Origin: Lachnospiraceae bacterium
Lineage (GTDB): Bacteria; Bacillota; Clostridia; Lachnospirales; Lachnospiraceae
DNA length: 13,949 nucleotides
NCBI GenBank assembly: GCA_019420465.1
Contig: JAHZHB010000128.1
Location: 1 to 13,949, forward strand
Direction: 5' to 3'
Part shown: positions 7,881 to 13,949 of the stretch, piece by piece
Numbering within the stretch: the first letter of the stretch is position 1
Layout: every line of letters starts with the position of its first letter
Translations under genes and position numbers: made by a program
The notes under the pieces: generated by a model
What the model was told of the DNA's origin: nothing
What the model saw: the letters and a program-made list of their open reading frames with translations, nothing else
The model's database searches: none

Positions 7881-8195
7881 ATGAAACGGGTAGGACAGAT
7901 CATTTATATCAAGGACGAAGGCATTGAGGCTTATGAACGGTATCATGCCAATCCGATGCCGGGTGTAAATGAGATGATCAAGGCGTGCAATATAGAGAAC
8001 TACTCTATTTATCGTCGCGGAAATGTTATGTTTGCCTATTTTGAATATACGGGAACGGATTATGAGGCCGATATGAAAAAGATGGCTGCGGATCCGACAA
8101 CGCAGAAATGGTGGGATCTTGTGCATCCGCTGCAGCAGCCGCTATCGGGCGAGACAGACTGGGCAGATATGAAGGAAGTATATCATCTCGATTAA
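7881..8195 (+). CDS. L-rhamnose mutarotase family protein
   Basis: This 104-residue protein belongs to the RhaM family, which interconverts alpha and beta anomers of a pyranose in the cytoplasm. Its length equals that of the E. coli enzyme. It keeps Tyr18 and His22 (YERYH) of the active site, the paired tryptophans (KWW, 77-78), the central NYSIYRRGNVMFAYFEY strands and the C-terminal MKEVYHLD. The start at 7881 follows a GGGGGGA ribosome binding site; five upstream codons in frame would run into that site. It is 66 nt after the UroD-like gene with no terminator between, so both are probably co-transcribed. No rhamnose isomerase, kinase or aldolase is present, so the sugar need not be rhamnose. 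I give no symbol for that reason. Confidence 0.9.
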   Translation: MKRVGQIIYIKDEGIEAYERYHANPMPGVNEMIKACNIENYSIYRRGNVMFAYFEYTGTDYEADMKKMAADPTTQKWWDLVHPLQQPLSGETDWADMKEVYHLD

Positions 8196-8219
8196 GGTAT
8201 AATGTTTAAGAGAAATATG

Positions 8220-8295
8220 GGGGGAAAGGCTGTCGCAGATGATGCGGCAGCCTTTTTTTATTGCCATGTATATCAATAATTGGTCCGGCGGACCA
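8220..8295. repeat. Right direct repeat (terminator plus palindrome unit)
   Basis: This is the second copy of the repeat at 1-73. The first 40 bases are identical, then comes a 3-nt insertion (8260-8262), then 28 of 33 matching bases. Identity of the non-palindromic parts, such as the loop, the G5A3 lead-in and the T tract, means this is duplication and not chance similarity of hairpins. Sequence downstream of the two copies is unrelated. Confidence 0.9.
8225..8259 (+). terminator. Terminator of the UroD-like/mutarotase operon
   Basis: A 9-bp stem (8228-8236 with 8244-8252, one T-G wobble), a 7-nt loop and seven T. It lies 29 nt after the mutarotase stop codon and is identical to the terminator at 6-40. 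Confidence 0.9.
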
Positions 8296-8303
8296 ATTTA
8301 GAT
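8272..8303. repeat. TTGGTCC palindrome, copy 3
   Basis: This is the best-preserved copy: ATTGGTCC (8279-8286), GGC, GGACCAAT (8290-8297), with perfect 8-bp arms and outer ATCAA (8272-8276) and AGAT. The centre GGC differs from AGT in the other copies, while the arms are kept, as expected if the arms are selected. It ends 9 bp before the -35 of the next promoter. Confidence 0.75.
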
Positions 8304-8312
8304 ATATTTCGC

Positions 8313-8341
8313 TTGCATATCCGGTTCTGATTCACTAAAAT
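8313..8341 (+). promoter_or_regulatory. Promoter of the microprotein and HAD phosphatase genes
   Basis: TTGCAT (8313-8318) and TAAAAT (8336-8341) are spaced by 17 bp. The site lies between the terminator at 8225-8259 and the small gene at 8396, giving a leader of about 50 nt. Confidence 0.65.
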
Positions 8342-8395
8342 AGAGACAGGATAACTGTAGGCTGATTTTACTTGTGAACCAAGGGAGGTAACACC

Positions 8396-8566
8396 ATGGA
8401 AGCAAAGAAAGAAGCAGCAGAAGATACCAGAAAAAAAGAAATGCCGAAGAAATGGCATTGTGATACCTACTGCCGGAATGTGAGACATATCAACTGTGAA
8501 GGCGCGAAGGGGATAGATCCTGATGCACCGGATCTGTGCCCGTATTACGATGAGATGCTGTATTAG
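8396..8566 (+). CDS. Four-cysteine microprotein of 56 residues
   Basis: I do not recognise a named family. The gene is short but well supported. AAGGGAGG (8381-8388) lies 7 nt before the ATG, a promoter is at 8313-8341, and the stop is 28 nt before the next gene. Residues 1-20 are very charged (Lys/Glu-rich). The rest carries four cysteines, C22, C26, C34 and C48, in the pattern CxxxC-x7-C-x13-C, within an acidic, Pro/Asp/Tyr-rich C-terminus (PDAPDLCPYYDEMLY). The layout suggests a small zinc-binding or iron-sulfur fold. There is no signal peptide or membrane segment, so it is probably cytoplasmic. Function unknown. It may be co-transcribed with the HAD phosphatase. Confidence 0.75.
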   Translation: MEAKKEAAEDTRKKEMPKKWHCDTYCRNVRHINCEGAKGIDPDAPDLCPYYDEMLY

Positions 8567-8594
8567 GGTATACAGCCGGAAATGAGGAAGACGA

Positions 8595-9404
8595 ATGAAC
8601 AGAAAAGCCGTATTTTTTGATGCGGACGGTACGGTCAGTCATCTGACAAAGGGGGTGCCCGCCAGTGCTGAGGCGGCGATCCGTGCACTTAAGGATAAAG
8701 GACACCTTGCTTTTTTATGCACAGGAAGAAGCCGTGCTCTGGTGGATGAACCGCTGGAGAGGATCGGATTTGACGGCATCATTGCCTCTGCCGGTGCCTA
8801 TCTGGAAAAGGACGGGATCGTATTATATAATGAAGAACTGTCCTGCGCGGATGCGAAAAAAGTACTGTATATTCTGCGGGACTGCGGACTGATACCGGTA
8901 ATGGAAGGCCGGGAGTACATGTACTATGATCCGGAAGAGTACACGAATGACGTGGACTGGTATGCCGGAGACATCACGCGGATACTTGGCCGCAAATTCC
9001 GTACGATCCGGGGCAACGAAGACAGACTGTTTATTAATAAAATCAGTGCAAAGGCAGTTGCCGGATGTGATGCCAGACGGGCGGTAGAAGAGCTGAAACC
9101 ATGGTTTCATGCGATCGTTCATGAAGCAGATGGCTTTGCGGGAGGTACGATCGAATTTATCCCTCAGGGCTATTCAAAAGCGGTGGGCATAGCAGTGGCC
9201 TGTCGGTTGTGGGATGTAGCCAAAGAGGATACGATCTGTTTTGGCGACAGCAACAACGATCTGGAGATGTTCGCATATGCCCATACGAAGGTGGCTATGG
9301 GGAATGCTTCGCCAAAGCTGATCGAAATGGCTGATTATGTGACAAACGATATGTTCCATTTCGGCATCCGCAATGGTCTGCGCCATCTGGGACTGATCGA
9401 TTAA
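8595..9404 (+). CDS. Cof-type HAD-IIB family phosphatase
   Basis: This 269-residue cytoplasmic phosphatase of the haloacid dehalogenase superfamily is probably active on a phosphosugar or other small phosphorylated metabolite. Motif I is DADGT with nucleophile D9 and acid/base D11. Motif II is in CTGRS (42-46), motif III is the lysine in GYSKAVGIA, and motif IV is GDSNNDLEM, which binds magnesium. The large cap inserted between motifs II and III marks subclass IIB. The start has AGGAAG a few bases upstream. It lies 28 nt after the microprotein gene with no terminator between, and 84 nt before luxS. The specific substrate cannot be predicted. Confidence 0.92.
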   Translation: MNRKAVFFDADGTVSHLTKGVPASAEAAIRALKDKGHLAFLCTGRSRALVDEPLERIGFDGIIASAGAYLEKDGIVLYNEELSCADAKKVLYILRDCGLIPVMEGREYMYYDPEEYTNDVDWYAGDITRILGRKFRTIRGNEDRLFINKISAKAVAGCDARRAVEELKPWFHAIVHEADGFAGGTIEFIPQGYSKAVGIAVACRLWDVAKEDTICFGDSNNDLEMFAYAHTKVAMGNASPKLIEMADYVTNDMFHFGIRNGLRHLGLID

Positions 9405-9488
9405 AAAACGAAAACAAAACAGCGTATATATACAAACGGATACAGCAGCTGTTTGAAAAATACAACAGATAAGGAGAAACCGTACAAT

Positions 9489-9968
9489 ATGAAAAAAATC
9501 GCAAGCTTTACCATAGACCATATCAAACTGCAGCCGGGAATCTATGTATCCCGCAAGGATTATATCGGAAATGAGTGCATTACGACATTTGACCTGCGTA
9601 TGACATCACCGAACGAAGAACCGGTCATGAATACGGCAGAGGTACATACGATCGAGCATCTGGGCGCAACTTTCTTAAGAAATGATCCTGAGGTTGCGGA
9701 CAAGATCATCTATTTCGGGCCGATGGGATGCCGTACCGGCTTTTATCTTCTGATGGCCGGTGATCTGGAATCCAAAGATATCGTGGATCTGGTACAGAGA
9801 ATGTATATCTTTATCCGTGATTTTGAAGGAGAGGTTCCGGGAGCTTCGCCGAAGGACTGCGGCAATTATCTCGATATGAATCTGAATATGGCAAAATATC
9901 TGGCCGGAAAATACTATGCGGAGGTACTTGACGGTATCGGAGCAGACCGTCTGGTCTATCCGGAATAA
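9489..9968 (+). CDS. luxS: S-ribosylhomocysteine lyase LuxS
   Basis: LuxS cleaves S-ribosylhomocysteine to homocysteine and 4,5-dihydroxy-2,3-pentanedione, the precursor of autoinducer-2. It works in the cytoplasm as a metal-dependent homodimer. The 159-residue protein has normal length. The metal site is complete: H53 and H57 in HTIEH, and C124 in DCGNYLDMN. The catalytic cysteine is C81 in GPMGCRTGFY, and R37 lies in FDLRMTSPN. The start at 9489 follows AAGGAG (9471-9476) at a rather long 12 nt. An in-frame TTG start at 9453 would add residues not typical of the family. A terminator follows at 10041-10068. The next gene uses homocysteine, so the pair likely works in the activated methyl cycle. 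No separate Pfs nucleosidase gene is in the window. Confidence 0.97.
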   Translation: MKKIASFTIDHIKLQPGIYVSRKDYIGNECITTFDLRMTSPNEEPVMNTAEVHTIEHLGATFLRNDPEVADKIIYFGPMGCRTGFYLLMAGDLESKDIVDLVQRMYIFIRDFEGEVPGASPKDCGNYLDMNLNMAKYLAGKYYAEVLDGIGADRLVYPE

Positions 9969-10040
9969 AGGTATATTTCCCATAAAAGAATATCGTATAA
10001 AACGATGATAACGAAAAACGTATGAAACATCAAAAAGCAG

Positions 10041-10068
10041 AGGGGAGCTTTTACAGGCTCCCCTTTTT
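10041..10068 (+). terminator. Terminator-like hairpin between luxS and the methyltransferase gene
   Basis: Stem AGGGGAGC (10041-10048) with GCTCCCCT (10057-10064), an 8-nt loop, then five T. It fits an intrinsic terminator for luxS. However, it ends only 19 nt before the next start codon, so no promoter fits after it. The methyltransferase transcript must pass through this hairpin, from luxS read-through or from a promoter in 9969-10040. Confidence 0.8.
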
Positions 10069-10087
10069 GTAAAGAAAGGTAAAAACT

Positions 10088-11428
10088 ATGGACAGAACGA
10101 CATTTAAAGAACTGGCGGAAAACAGAGTACTCTTGCTGGATGGTGCAGCCGGAAGTAATTTCCTTTTGGCCGGTATGCCTGCAGGGGTATGCTCGGAGCT
10201 GTGGCTGATCGAGCACCCGGATGTACTGCTTGCGTTACAGAAAGCATATGTGGAGGCGGGCACACAGATTCTGTATGCGCCGACATTTGGCGGCAACCGC
10301 TATATGCTTGAGGAAAAGCATGTGACAATGCCTGTGGATGAGGTCAATAAAAGAATCGTAGAGCTCAGCAAAGAAGCTGCGCAGGGCAAAGCCCTGATCG
10401 CCGGTGACATGACGATGACCGGCAGACAGCTGATGCCAAACGGGCAGCTGTCCATCCACGAAGCGATTGATGTCTATAAAGAACAGGCAAAAGCGTTGTA
10501 CGAGGCCGGCGTGGATCTTTTTGTCGTAGAGACGATGGTCAGTCTGCAGGAGATGCGGGCGGCTGTTCTGGCCATCCGTGAGGTATGCGAGCTGCCGGTT
10601 ATGGCTACCTTTACCGTGGATGCCAATGGTTTTACATTCCTGGGAACAGAGATCACAGCTGCAGCGGTTACACTTGAAAAGATGGGTGTGGATGCTGTGG
10701 GCTTAAACTGTTCTATGGGACCGGACCAGATGGGACTGGCCGTGCGGAAAGTAAAAAATGCTGTGCAGATTCCGGTGATCGCGAAAGCCAATGCCGGACA
10801 TCCGGAACAGGAAGATGGCCGTACAGTATACAAGATGACACCGGAAAAATATGCAGAGTGTGCAGATGCGCTGCTGGATGAAGGTGTAGATATGATCGGT
10901 GGCTGCTGCGGTACAACACCGGCTTTTATAGAAAATGTATGTGAAGTGCTGAAAAAACGGGGGCAGTATACGCCACTGGAAGAGAAAGGCACTGAGAAAA
11001 AAGAAAAAACAGAAGAAAATCATATGTATGCAGCGGTGCTGACCAGTGCCAGAAGTATTTTTGATGTGGAAGAAGCTGAGGATGTTTCTTATGCAGGGTG
11101 CGCAGAGCAGAACGAAGAGCTGAAAGACTGCCTGTTGAGTGGCGCGTGGGAAGACGTGATGGATGCGCTGGAAGATGCCGAGGGCTGTGACCTGCTGGTT
11201 GTGGATGTAGACAGTCTGGGCGAGAAAGCCATAAGCTGTCTGGAACCGCTGTCTGGAACGATCGCCGGTATGAATCTGCCGGTAGCACTGCATACGGAGA
11301 GAATGGATGTGCTGAAAGAAGCGTTAATATGCTACTGCGGTGCTCTGGGTGTACAAAAAACAGCACTTCTGGATACAGAAGAAGCAGAAAAGCTTCTGGC
11401 AGCTTTTGGTGCTGTTGTTCTGGAATAG
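10088..11428 (+). CDS. Homocysteine S-methyltransferase with a half pterin-type domain
   Basis: Residues 1-295 form a homocysteine S-methyltransferase barrel (S-methyl_trans family, as in MetH module 1 or MmuM). It has the LLLDGAAGSNFL opening, the ILYAPTFGGNRYML segment, and the three zinc cysteines C208 (GLNCSMGP), C273 and C274 (GGCCGTTP). It should methylate homocysteine to methionine. A charged linker (about 296-312) leads to residues about 340-446. These align by eye with the first half of a MetH methyltetrahydrofolate-binding barrel: CDLLVVDVDS where MetH has an AxxLDVNVD strand, NLPVALHTERMDVLKEAL where MetH has LPLQIDTTDPEALEKAL, and a final FGAVVLE. The second half of that barrel and the cobalamin domain are absent. 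The methyl donor is therefore unclear: S-methylmethionine, or a partner protein supplying methyl groups. The gene has an AAAGAAAGG ribosome binding site and lies 9 nt before the DUF362 gene, so the two are co-transcribed. Confidence 0.88.
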   Translation: MDRTTFKELAENRVLLLDGAAGSNFLLAGMPAGVCSELWLIEHPDVLLALQKAYVEAGTQILYAPTFGGNRYMLEEKHVTMPVDEVNKRIVELSKEAAQGKALIAGDMTMTGRQLMPNGQLSIHEAIDVYKEQAKALYEAGVDLFVVETMVSLQEMRAAVLAIREVCELPVMATFTVDANGFTFLGTEITAAAVTLEKMGVDAVGLNCSMGPDQMGLAVRKVKNAVQIPVIAKANAGHPEQEDGRTVYKMTPEKYAECADALLDEGVDMIGGCCGTTPAFIENVCEVLKKRGQYTPLEEKGTEKKEKTEENHMYAAVLTSARSIFDVEEAEDVSYAGCAEQNEELKDCLLSGAWEDVMDALEDAEGCDLLVVDVDSLGEKAISCLEPLSGTIAGMNLPVALHTERMDVLKEALICYCGALGVQKTALLDTEEAEKLLAAFGAVVLE

Positions 11429-11437
11429 GGGCAGTTT

Positions 11438-12583
11438 ATGGAAAATAAAAAGATGCCGGCAGGTATTACCAGATGTGAGACATATGAACATGACCAGGTG
11501 AAACGTGCCATGGAGAAGCTGCTTAACGATATACACGGGCTTGACTGGCTGACCCCGGGCATGACAGTAGCGATAAAGACCAATCTGGTGTCGGCTGCTG
11601 CGCCGGAAAAGGCAGTGGTCACGCATCCTGTAGTACTTGCCGTGCTGACAGAGATTTTGAAAGAATGGGGAGCCGATGTGGTGATCGGAGATTCCCCCGG
11701 AGGACTGTTTACGACAGGGGCGCTGGAGCATGCTTACCGTCTGTCAGGGCTTCAAATGGTCGAGCAAGCAGGGGCCAGTCTGAATCTGGATGTTTCCTCA
11801 CAGGAGGTACAGCATCCACAGGGAAAGGTGCTGCACAGCTTTACCTGTACTTCGTGGCTGTTAAAGGCTGATGCGATCATCGATTGCTGTAAGTTGAAAA
11901 CGCATGGCATGATGGCCATGTCAGCCAATGTGAAAAACATGTTCGGGGTGATCCCGGGAACAATGAAGCCGGAATATCATTTCCGTTTTCCGAAGCATGA
12001 AGATTTCGCGGATATGCTCGTGGATCTGAATACCTGTCTGCAGCCAAAGCTGTACCTGACGGATGCCATTGTCGGTATGGAGGGGAACGGACCGACGAGC
12101 GGTACCCCGAGACAGATCGTTGCACTTCTGGCTTCAAAAGATCCTTACGGACTGGATCTTCTGTGTGCGTATCTGATCGGTCTTTCGCCGGAACAGGTGC
12201 CAACGATCATGGCGGCTGTACGGCGGGATCTAAGTGGCCTGTCAATTGCGGACCTGCAGATCTGCGGAGAGTATCAGTCGCTTGTTGTACCGGATTATCA
12301 GAATATTACAAAGCTTGACAGCATAGAGTTTTCCTCTGTGGTGCCAAAGTGTGCACTTCCGTTTGTGCGAAAAGTACTGAAAGCGCGCCCGGTGCCGGAT
12401 AAAGAGCACTGTATCGGCTGCGAAAAATGCCGTCAGATCTGTCCGGCCAAAGCGATTACAATGAAAGAGAAAAAGCCTGTGATTGATACGGGAAAATGCA
12501 TCCGGTGTTTCTGTTGTCAGGAGTTCTGCCCGGTGGGTGCTATGAAGGTTCACCGTTCCTGGCTGGCCAGACGTCTGAGCTGA
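11438..12583 (+). CDS. DUF362 protein with two C-terminal [4Fe-4S] motifs
   Basis: This 381-residue protein has an N-terminal DUF362 domain (about 1-300). Typical segments are VAIKTNLVSAAAPEKAVVTHP, ADVVIGDSPGG, CKLKTHGMMAMSANVKNMFGVIPG and LTDAIVGMEGNGPTSGTPR. Two bacterial ferredoxin motifs follow: C325/C328/C331/C335 (CIGCEKCRQICP) and C354/C357/C360/C364 (CIRCFCCQEFCP). It is thus a cytoplasmic iron-sulfur protein likely to pass electrons at low potential. The function of DUF362 is not established as far as I know. It lies 9 nt after the homocysteine methyltransferase gene with GGGGC as a weak ribosome binding site, so the two are one operon. A role in reducing a corrinoid or other methyl-transfer partner is possible but inferred only from this position. 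No clear terminator follows. Confidence 0.9.
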   Translation: MENKKMPAGITRCETYEHDQVKRAMEKLLNDIHGLDWLTPGMTVAIKTNLVSAAAPEKAVVTHPVVLAVLTEILKEWGADVVIGDSPGGLFTTGALEHAYRLSGLQMVEQAGASLNLDVSSQEVQHPQGKVLHSFTCTSWLLKADAIIDCCKLKTHGMMAMSANVKNMFGVIPGTMKPEYHFRFPKHEDFADMLVDLNTCLQPKLYLTDAIVGMEGNGPTSGTPRQIVALLASKDPYGLDLLCAYLIGLSPEQVPTIMAAVRRDLSGLSIADLQICGEYQSLVVPDYQNITKLDSIEFSSVVPKCALPFVRKVLKARPVPDKEHCIGCEKCRQICPAKAITMKEKKPVIDTGKCIRCFCCQEFCPVGAMKVHRSWLARRLS

Positions 12584-12689
12584 AAAGTATTTCTGACTGT
12601 CGGGGCAGTATACTGGGAAAGCACCCGGAAAAACAGAGAAAAATAACGGAAAAACGTGGAAGAATGACGTATATTTCAGAGTGCATACA

Positions 12690-12718
12690 TTGTGATTTTT
12701 CAGTCAGTATGGTAAAAT
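12690..12718 (+). promoter_or_regulatory. Promoter of the lactonase gene
   Basis: TTGTGA (12690-12695) and TAAAAT (12713-12718) are spaced by 17 bp, with a G-rich TATGG just before the -10. The start of transcription would be near 12725, leaving a leader of about 100 nt. The ATG at 12717 overlaps the -10 and so cannot be the gene start. Confidence 0.65.
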
Positions 12719-12724
12719 GCAGAT

Positions 12725-12824
12725 AGATTGTGAGCCGCTTTTGTCTGGAAAAGGCATGAGCGGGAATCGCTGCAGACGACAAGATGCGCTGCAGCATGTT
12801 TGGCATCAAGGAGGGGTTTTTGCA
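12725..12824 (+). other. Structured 5' leader of the lactonase gene
   Basis: Two inverted repeats are visible. CTTTT (12737-12741) with AAAAG (12748-12752) forms a short hairpin. GCTGCAG (12769-12775) with CTGCAGC (12789-12795) forms a perfect 7-bp stem. The AAGGAGG ribosome binding site (12808-12814) lies beyond both. There is no T-run terminator and no riboswitch class I recognise. Confidence 0.35.
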
Positions 12825-13883
12825 ATGAGCGAAAGATATGTGGCATACGTGGGAACATACACCCATGGCAGCAGTATCGGTATTCATATCTGTGATGTGA
12901 ATGTGGAAGAGGGTACACTGACAGAGCGTAAGGTTGTTCCGATCAACAATTCATCCTACGTGGTGCAGTCCAAAAATAAAAAGTATCTGTATTCGATCGC
13001 AGATGAGGGCGTGGCAGTGTTCCGCATCCTGAAAGATGGCGATCTGGAACTGATCAACAAGGTTGATATTGACGGCATGCGTGGCTGCTATCTGTCTGTG
13101 GATGCAGATGGGCAGTATCTGAACGTGGCAGGTTTTCATGACGGTAAGGTAACGGTTGTACATACACATAAGGATGGCCGTCTGGGCAGGGTAATAGCCG
13201 GTGTATTCCACAAGGGGCTGGGCTCTGTGGCAGAGCGAAATTTCCGTCCAAGAGTCAGCTGTGTCGTACCGACACCGGACAATCGCTTTTTATGTGCGGT
13301 TGACAATGGTATTGACCAGGTCAAGGTATATAAGTTAAATAAGTCCAAGGACAAGCTGCTTCTGGTGGATATTCTGCGCTGTGATCTGGAATCCGGACCG
13401 CGTGAGCTGGTCTTCGACAAGAATGGAAAGTACGCCTACGTTATCTGTGAGCTGGCCAGAAAGATTGATGTATACCGTTACAGCAGTGACGAGAAGAACG
13501 TGTATTTTGAACGTATCCAGAGCGTAAGCACGATTCTTGGTGAGGTAGACCCGCGTCATGATGCCGCCGAGGCGATTACGCTGGCACCGGACGGTCGTCA
13601 TCTGTTCTGTACGACAGCCGGTATCAACTCCACGACGATGTTTGAGATCGATCCGGAGACGGGACTTCTGACACCGGAATTCTGCCTGCCGACGAGCGGT
13701 GCATACCCGAAGGACATCATGGTGTTCCCGGATGGTAAGCATATGGCGGTGGTAAATCACGAGTCCAACAGTATCACGACGTTTGCGATCGATTATGAGA
13801 ATAATGTGATCATGATGAAGGGGAAGCCGCTGGAGATCGAGACACCGAACTGTATTCTGATCACGAAGCTGGAAGACGAATAG
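12825..13883 (+). CDS. Beta-propeller lactonase family protein
   Basis: This 352-residue protein of the lactonase (YbhE/Pgl-like, seven-bladed beta-propeller) family includes 6-phosphogluconolactonases and related sugar-lactone or cyclase enzymes. Family marks are the opening YVAYVGTYTHGSSIGIHI, the ESGPRELVFDKNGKYAYVICEL blade, the DAAEAITLAPDGRHLFCT blade and the C-terminal YPKDIMVFPDGKHMAVVNHESNSITTF. It has no signal peptide, so it is cytoplasmic. The start at 12825 has AAGGAGG 10 nt upstream; the longer in-frame start at 12717 falls in the promoter. It has its own promoter and is separated from the DUF362 gene by 241 bp. Whether the substrate is 6-phosphogluconolactone is not certain. 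It stands here without other pentose phosphate pathway genes. Confidence 0.88.
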   Translation: MSERYVAYVGTYTHGSSIGIHICDVNVEEGTLTERKVVPINNSSYVVQSKNKKYLYSIADEGVAVFRILKDGDLELINKVDIDGMRGCYLSVDADGQYLNVAGFHDGKVTVVHTHKDGRLGRVIAGVFHKGLGSVAERNFRPRVSCVVPTPDNRFLCAVDNGIDQVKVYKLNKSKDKLLLVDILRCDLESGPRELVFDKNGKYAYVICELARKIDVYRYSSDEKNVYFERIQSVSTILGEVDPRHDAAEAITLAPDGRHLFCTTAGINSTTMFEIDPETGLLTPEFCLPTSGAYPKDIMVFPDGKHMAVVNHESNSITTFAIDYENNVIMMKGKPLEIETPNCILITKLEDE

Positions 13884-13949
13884 AACAGATTGACGAAAAA
13901 CGGCGGTATCTGGCTGAAACAGTCCACTGGCAGGGAAGGGGGATATATC

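Noticed and set aside
288..9968. Reading the ABC importer as an AI-2 (Lsr) uptake system because luxS is nearby.
   Set aside because: There is only one permease, no LsrK kinase, LsrF or LsrR is present, and the small protein at 7881-8195 has the RhaM active-site residues, not those of LsrG. luxS lies in a separate operon.
10022..10072. A possible 16-codon leader peptide overlapping the hairpin before the methyltransferase gene.
   Set aside because: No ribosome binding site precedes its ATG, and it has no run of methionine, cysteine or other codons that would suggest attenuation control.
10703..11293. Long antisense open frame (196 codons) over the homocysteine methyltransferase gene.
   Set aside because: It is low-complexity, rich in Phe, His and Cys, lacks a ribosome binding site, and mirrors the codon pattern of the real gene on the other strand.
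12717..12824. A 36-residue N-terminal extension of the lactonase.
   Set aside because: Its ATG overlaps the -10 hexamer, there is no ribosome binding site, and the conserved protein begins at 12825 behind AAGGAGG.

Overview
The window looks like chromosomal DNA of a Gram-positive anaerobe, most likely a Lachnospiraceae-type Clostridia. The signs are moderate GC, strong purine-rich ribosome binding sites, TTGnnn/TAnAAT promoters, a lipoprotein-type solute receptor, LuxS, a corrinoid-methyltransferase-like UroD paralog, and a DUF362 ferredoxin. The genus cannot be fixed from this sequence alone.

Region A (1-8303) is a sugar-uptake and regulation module. A ribose-class ABC importer operon (permease, lipoprotein receptor, double ATPase; 288-3900) converges on a large regulator gene on the minus strand (4040-6349). 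The regulator joins a LacI head and a type-I binding-protein sensor to a whole second, family-1 solute-binding domain. Divergent from it is a two-gene operon: a UroD/MtaA-like zinc methyltransferase paralog (6573-7814) and a RhaM-type sugar mutarotase (7881-8195). A 14-bp perfect palindrome with a central CG lies upstream of the importer promoter. A 12/14 match to it lies just upstream of the UroD-like gene. These are the likely operators tying both operons to the regulator. No kinase, isomerase or aldolase is present, so the substrate is not identified.

The module is bracketed by direct repeats (1-73 and 8220-8295). Each consists of an identical 40-bp terminator unit followed by a palindrome of the form ATCAA-n3-TTGGTCC-n3-GGACCAA-n-TTGAT. 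A third, slightly decayed palindrome sits behind the importer terminator at 3959-3990.

Region B (8304-13949) looks more like core genome. In order it holds a 56-aa four-cysteine microprotein, a Cof-type HAD phosphatase, luxS, a homocysteine S-methyltransferase that ends in what looks like half of a pterin-binding barrel, a DUF362 protein with two [4Fe-4S] motifs, and a beta-propeller lactonase behind its own promoter and a roughly 100-nt leader. LuxS produces homocysteine and the next gene is built to methylate it, so 9489-12583 reads as an activated-methyl-cycle neighbourhood. The last 66 bases hold no gene I can support. They end in a purine-rich stretch that may be the ribosome binding site of a gene beyond the window.

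No tRNA, rRNA, CRISPR array, transposase or prophage gene was seen.
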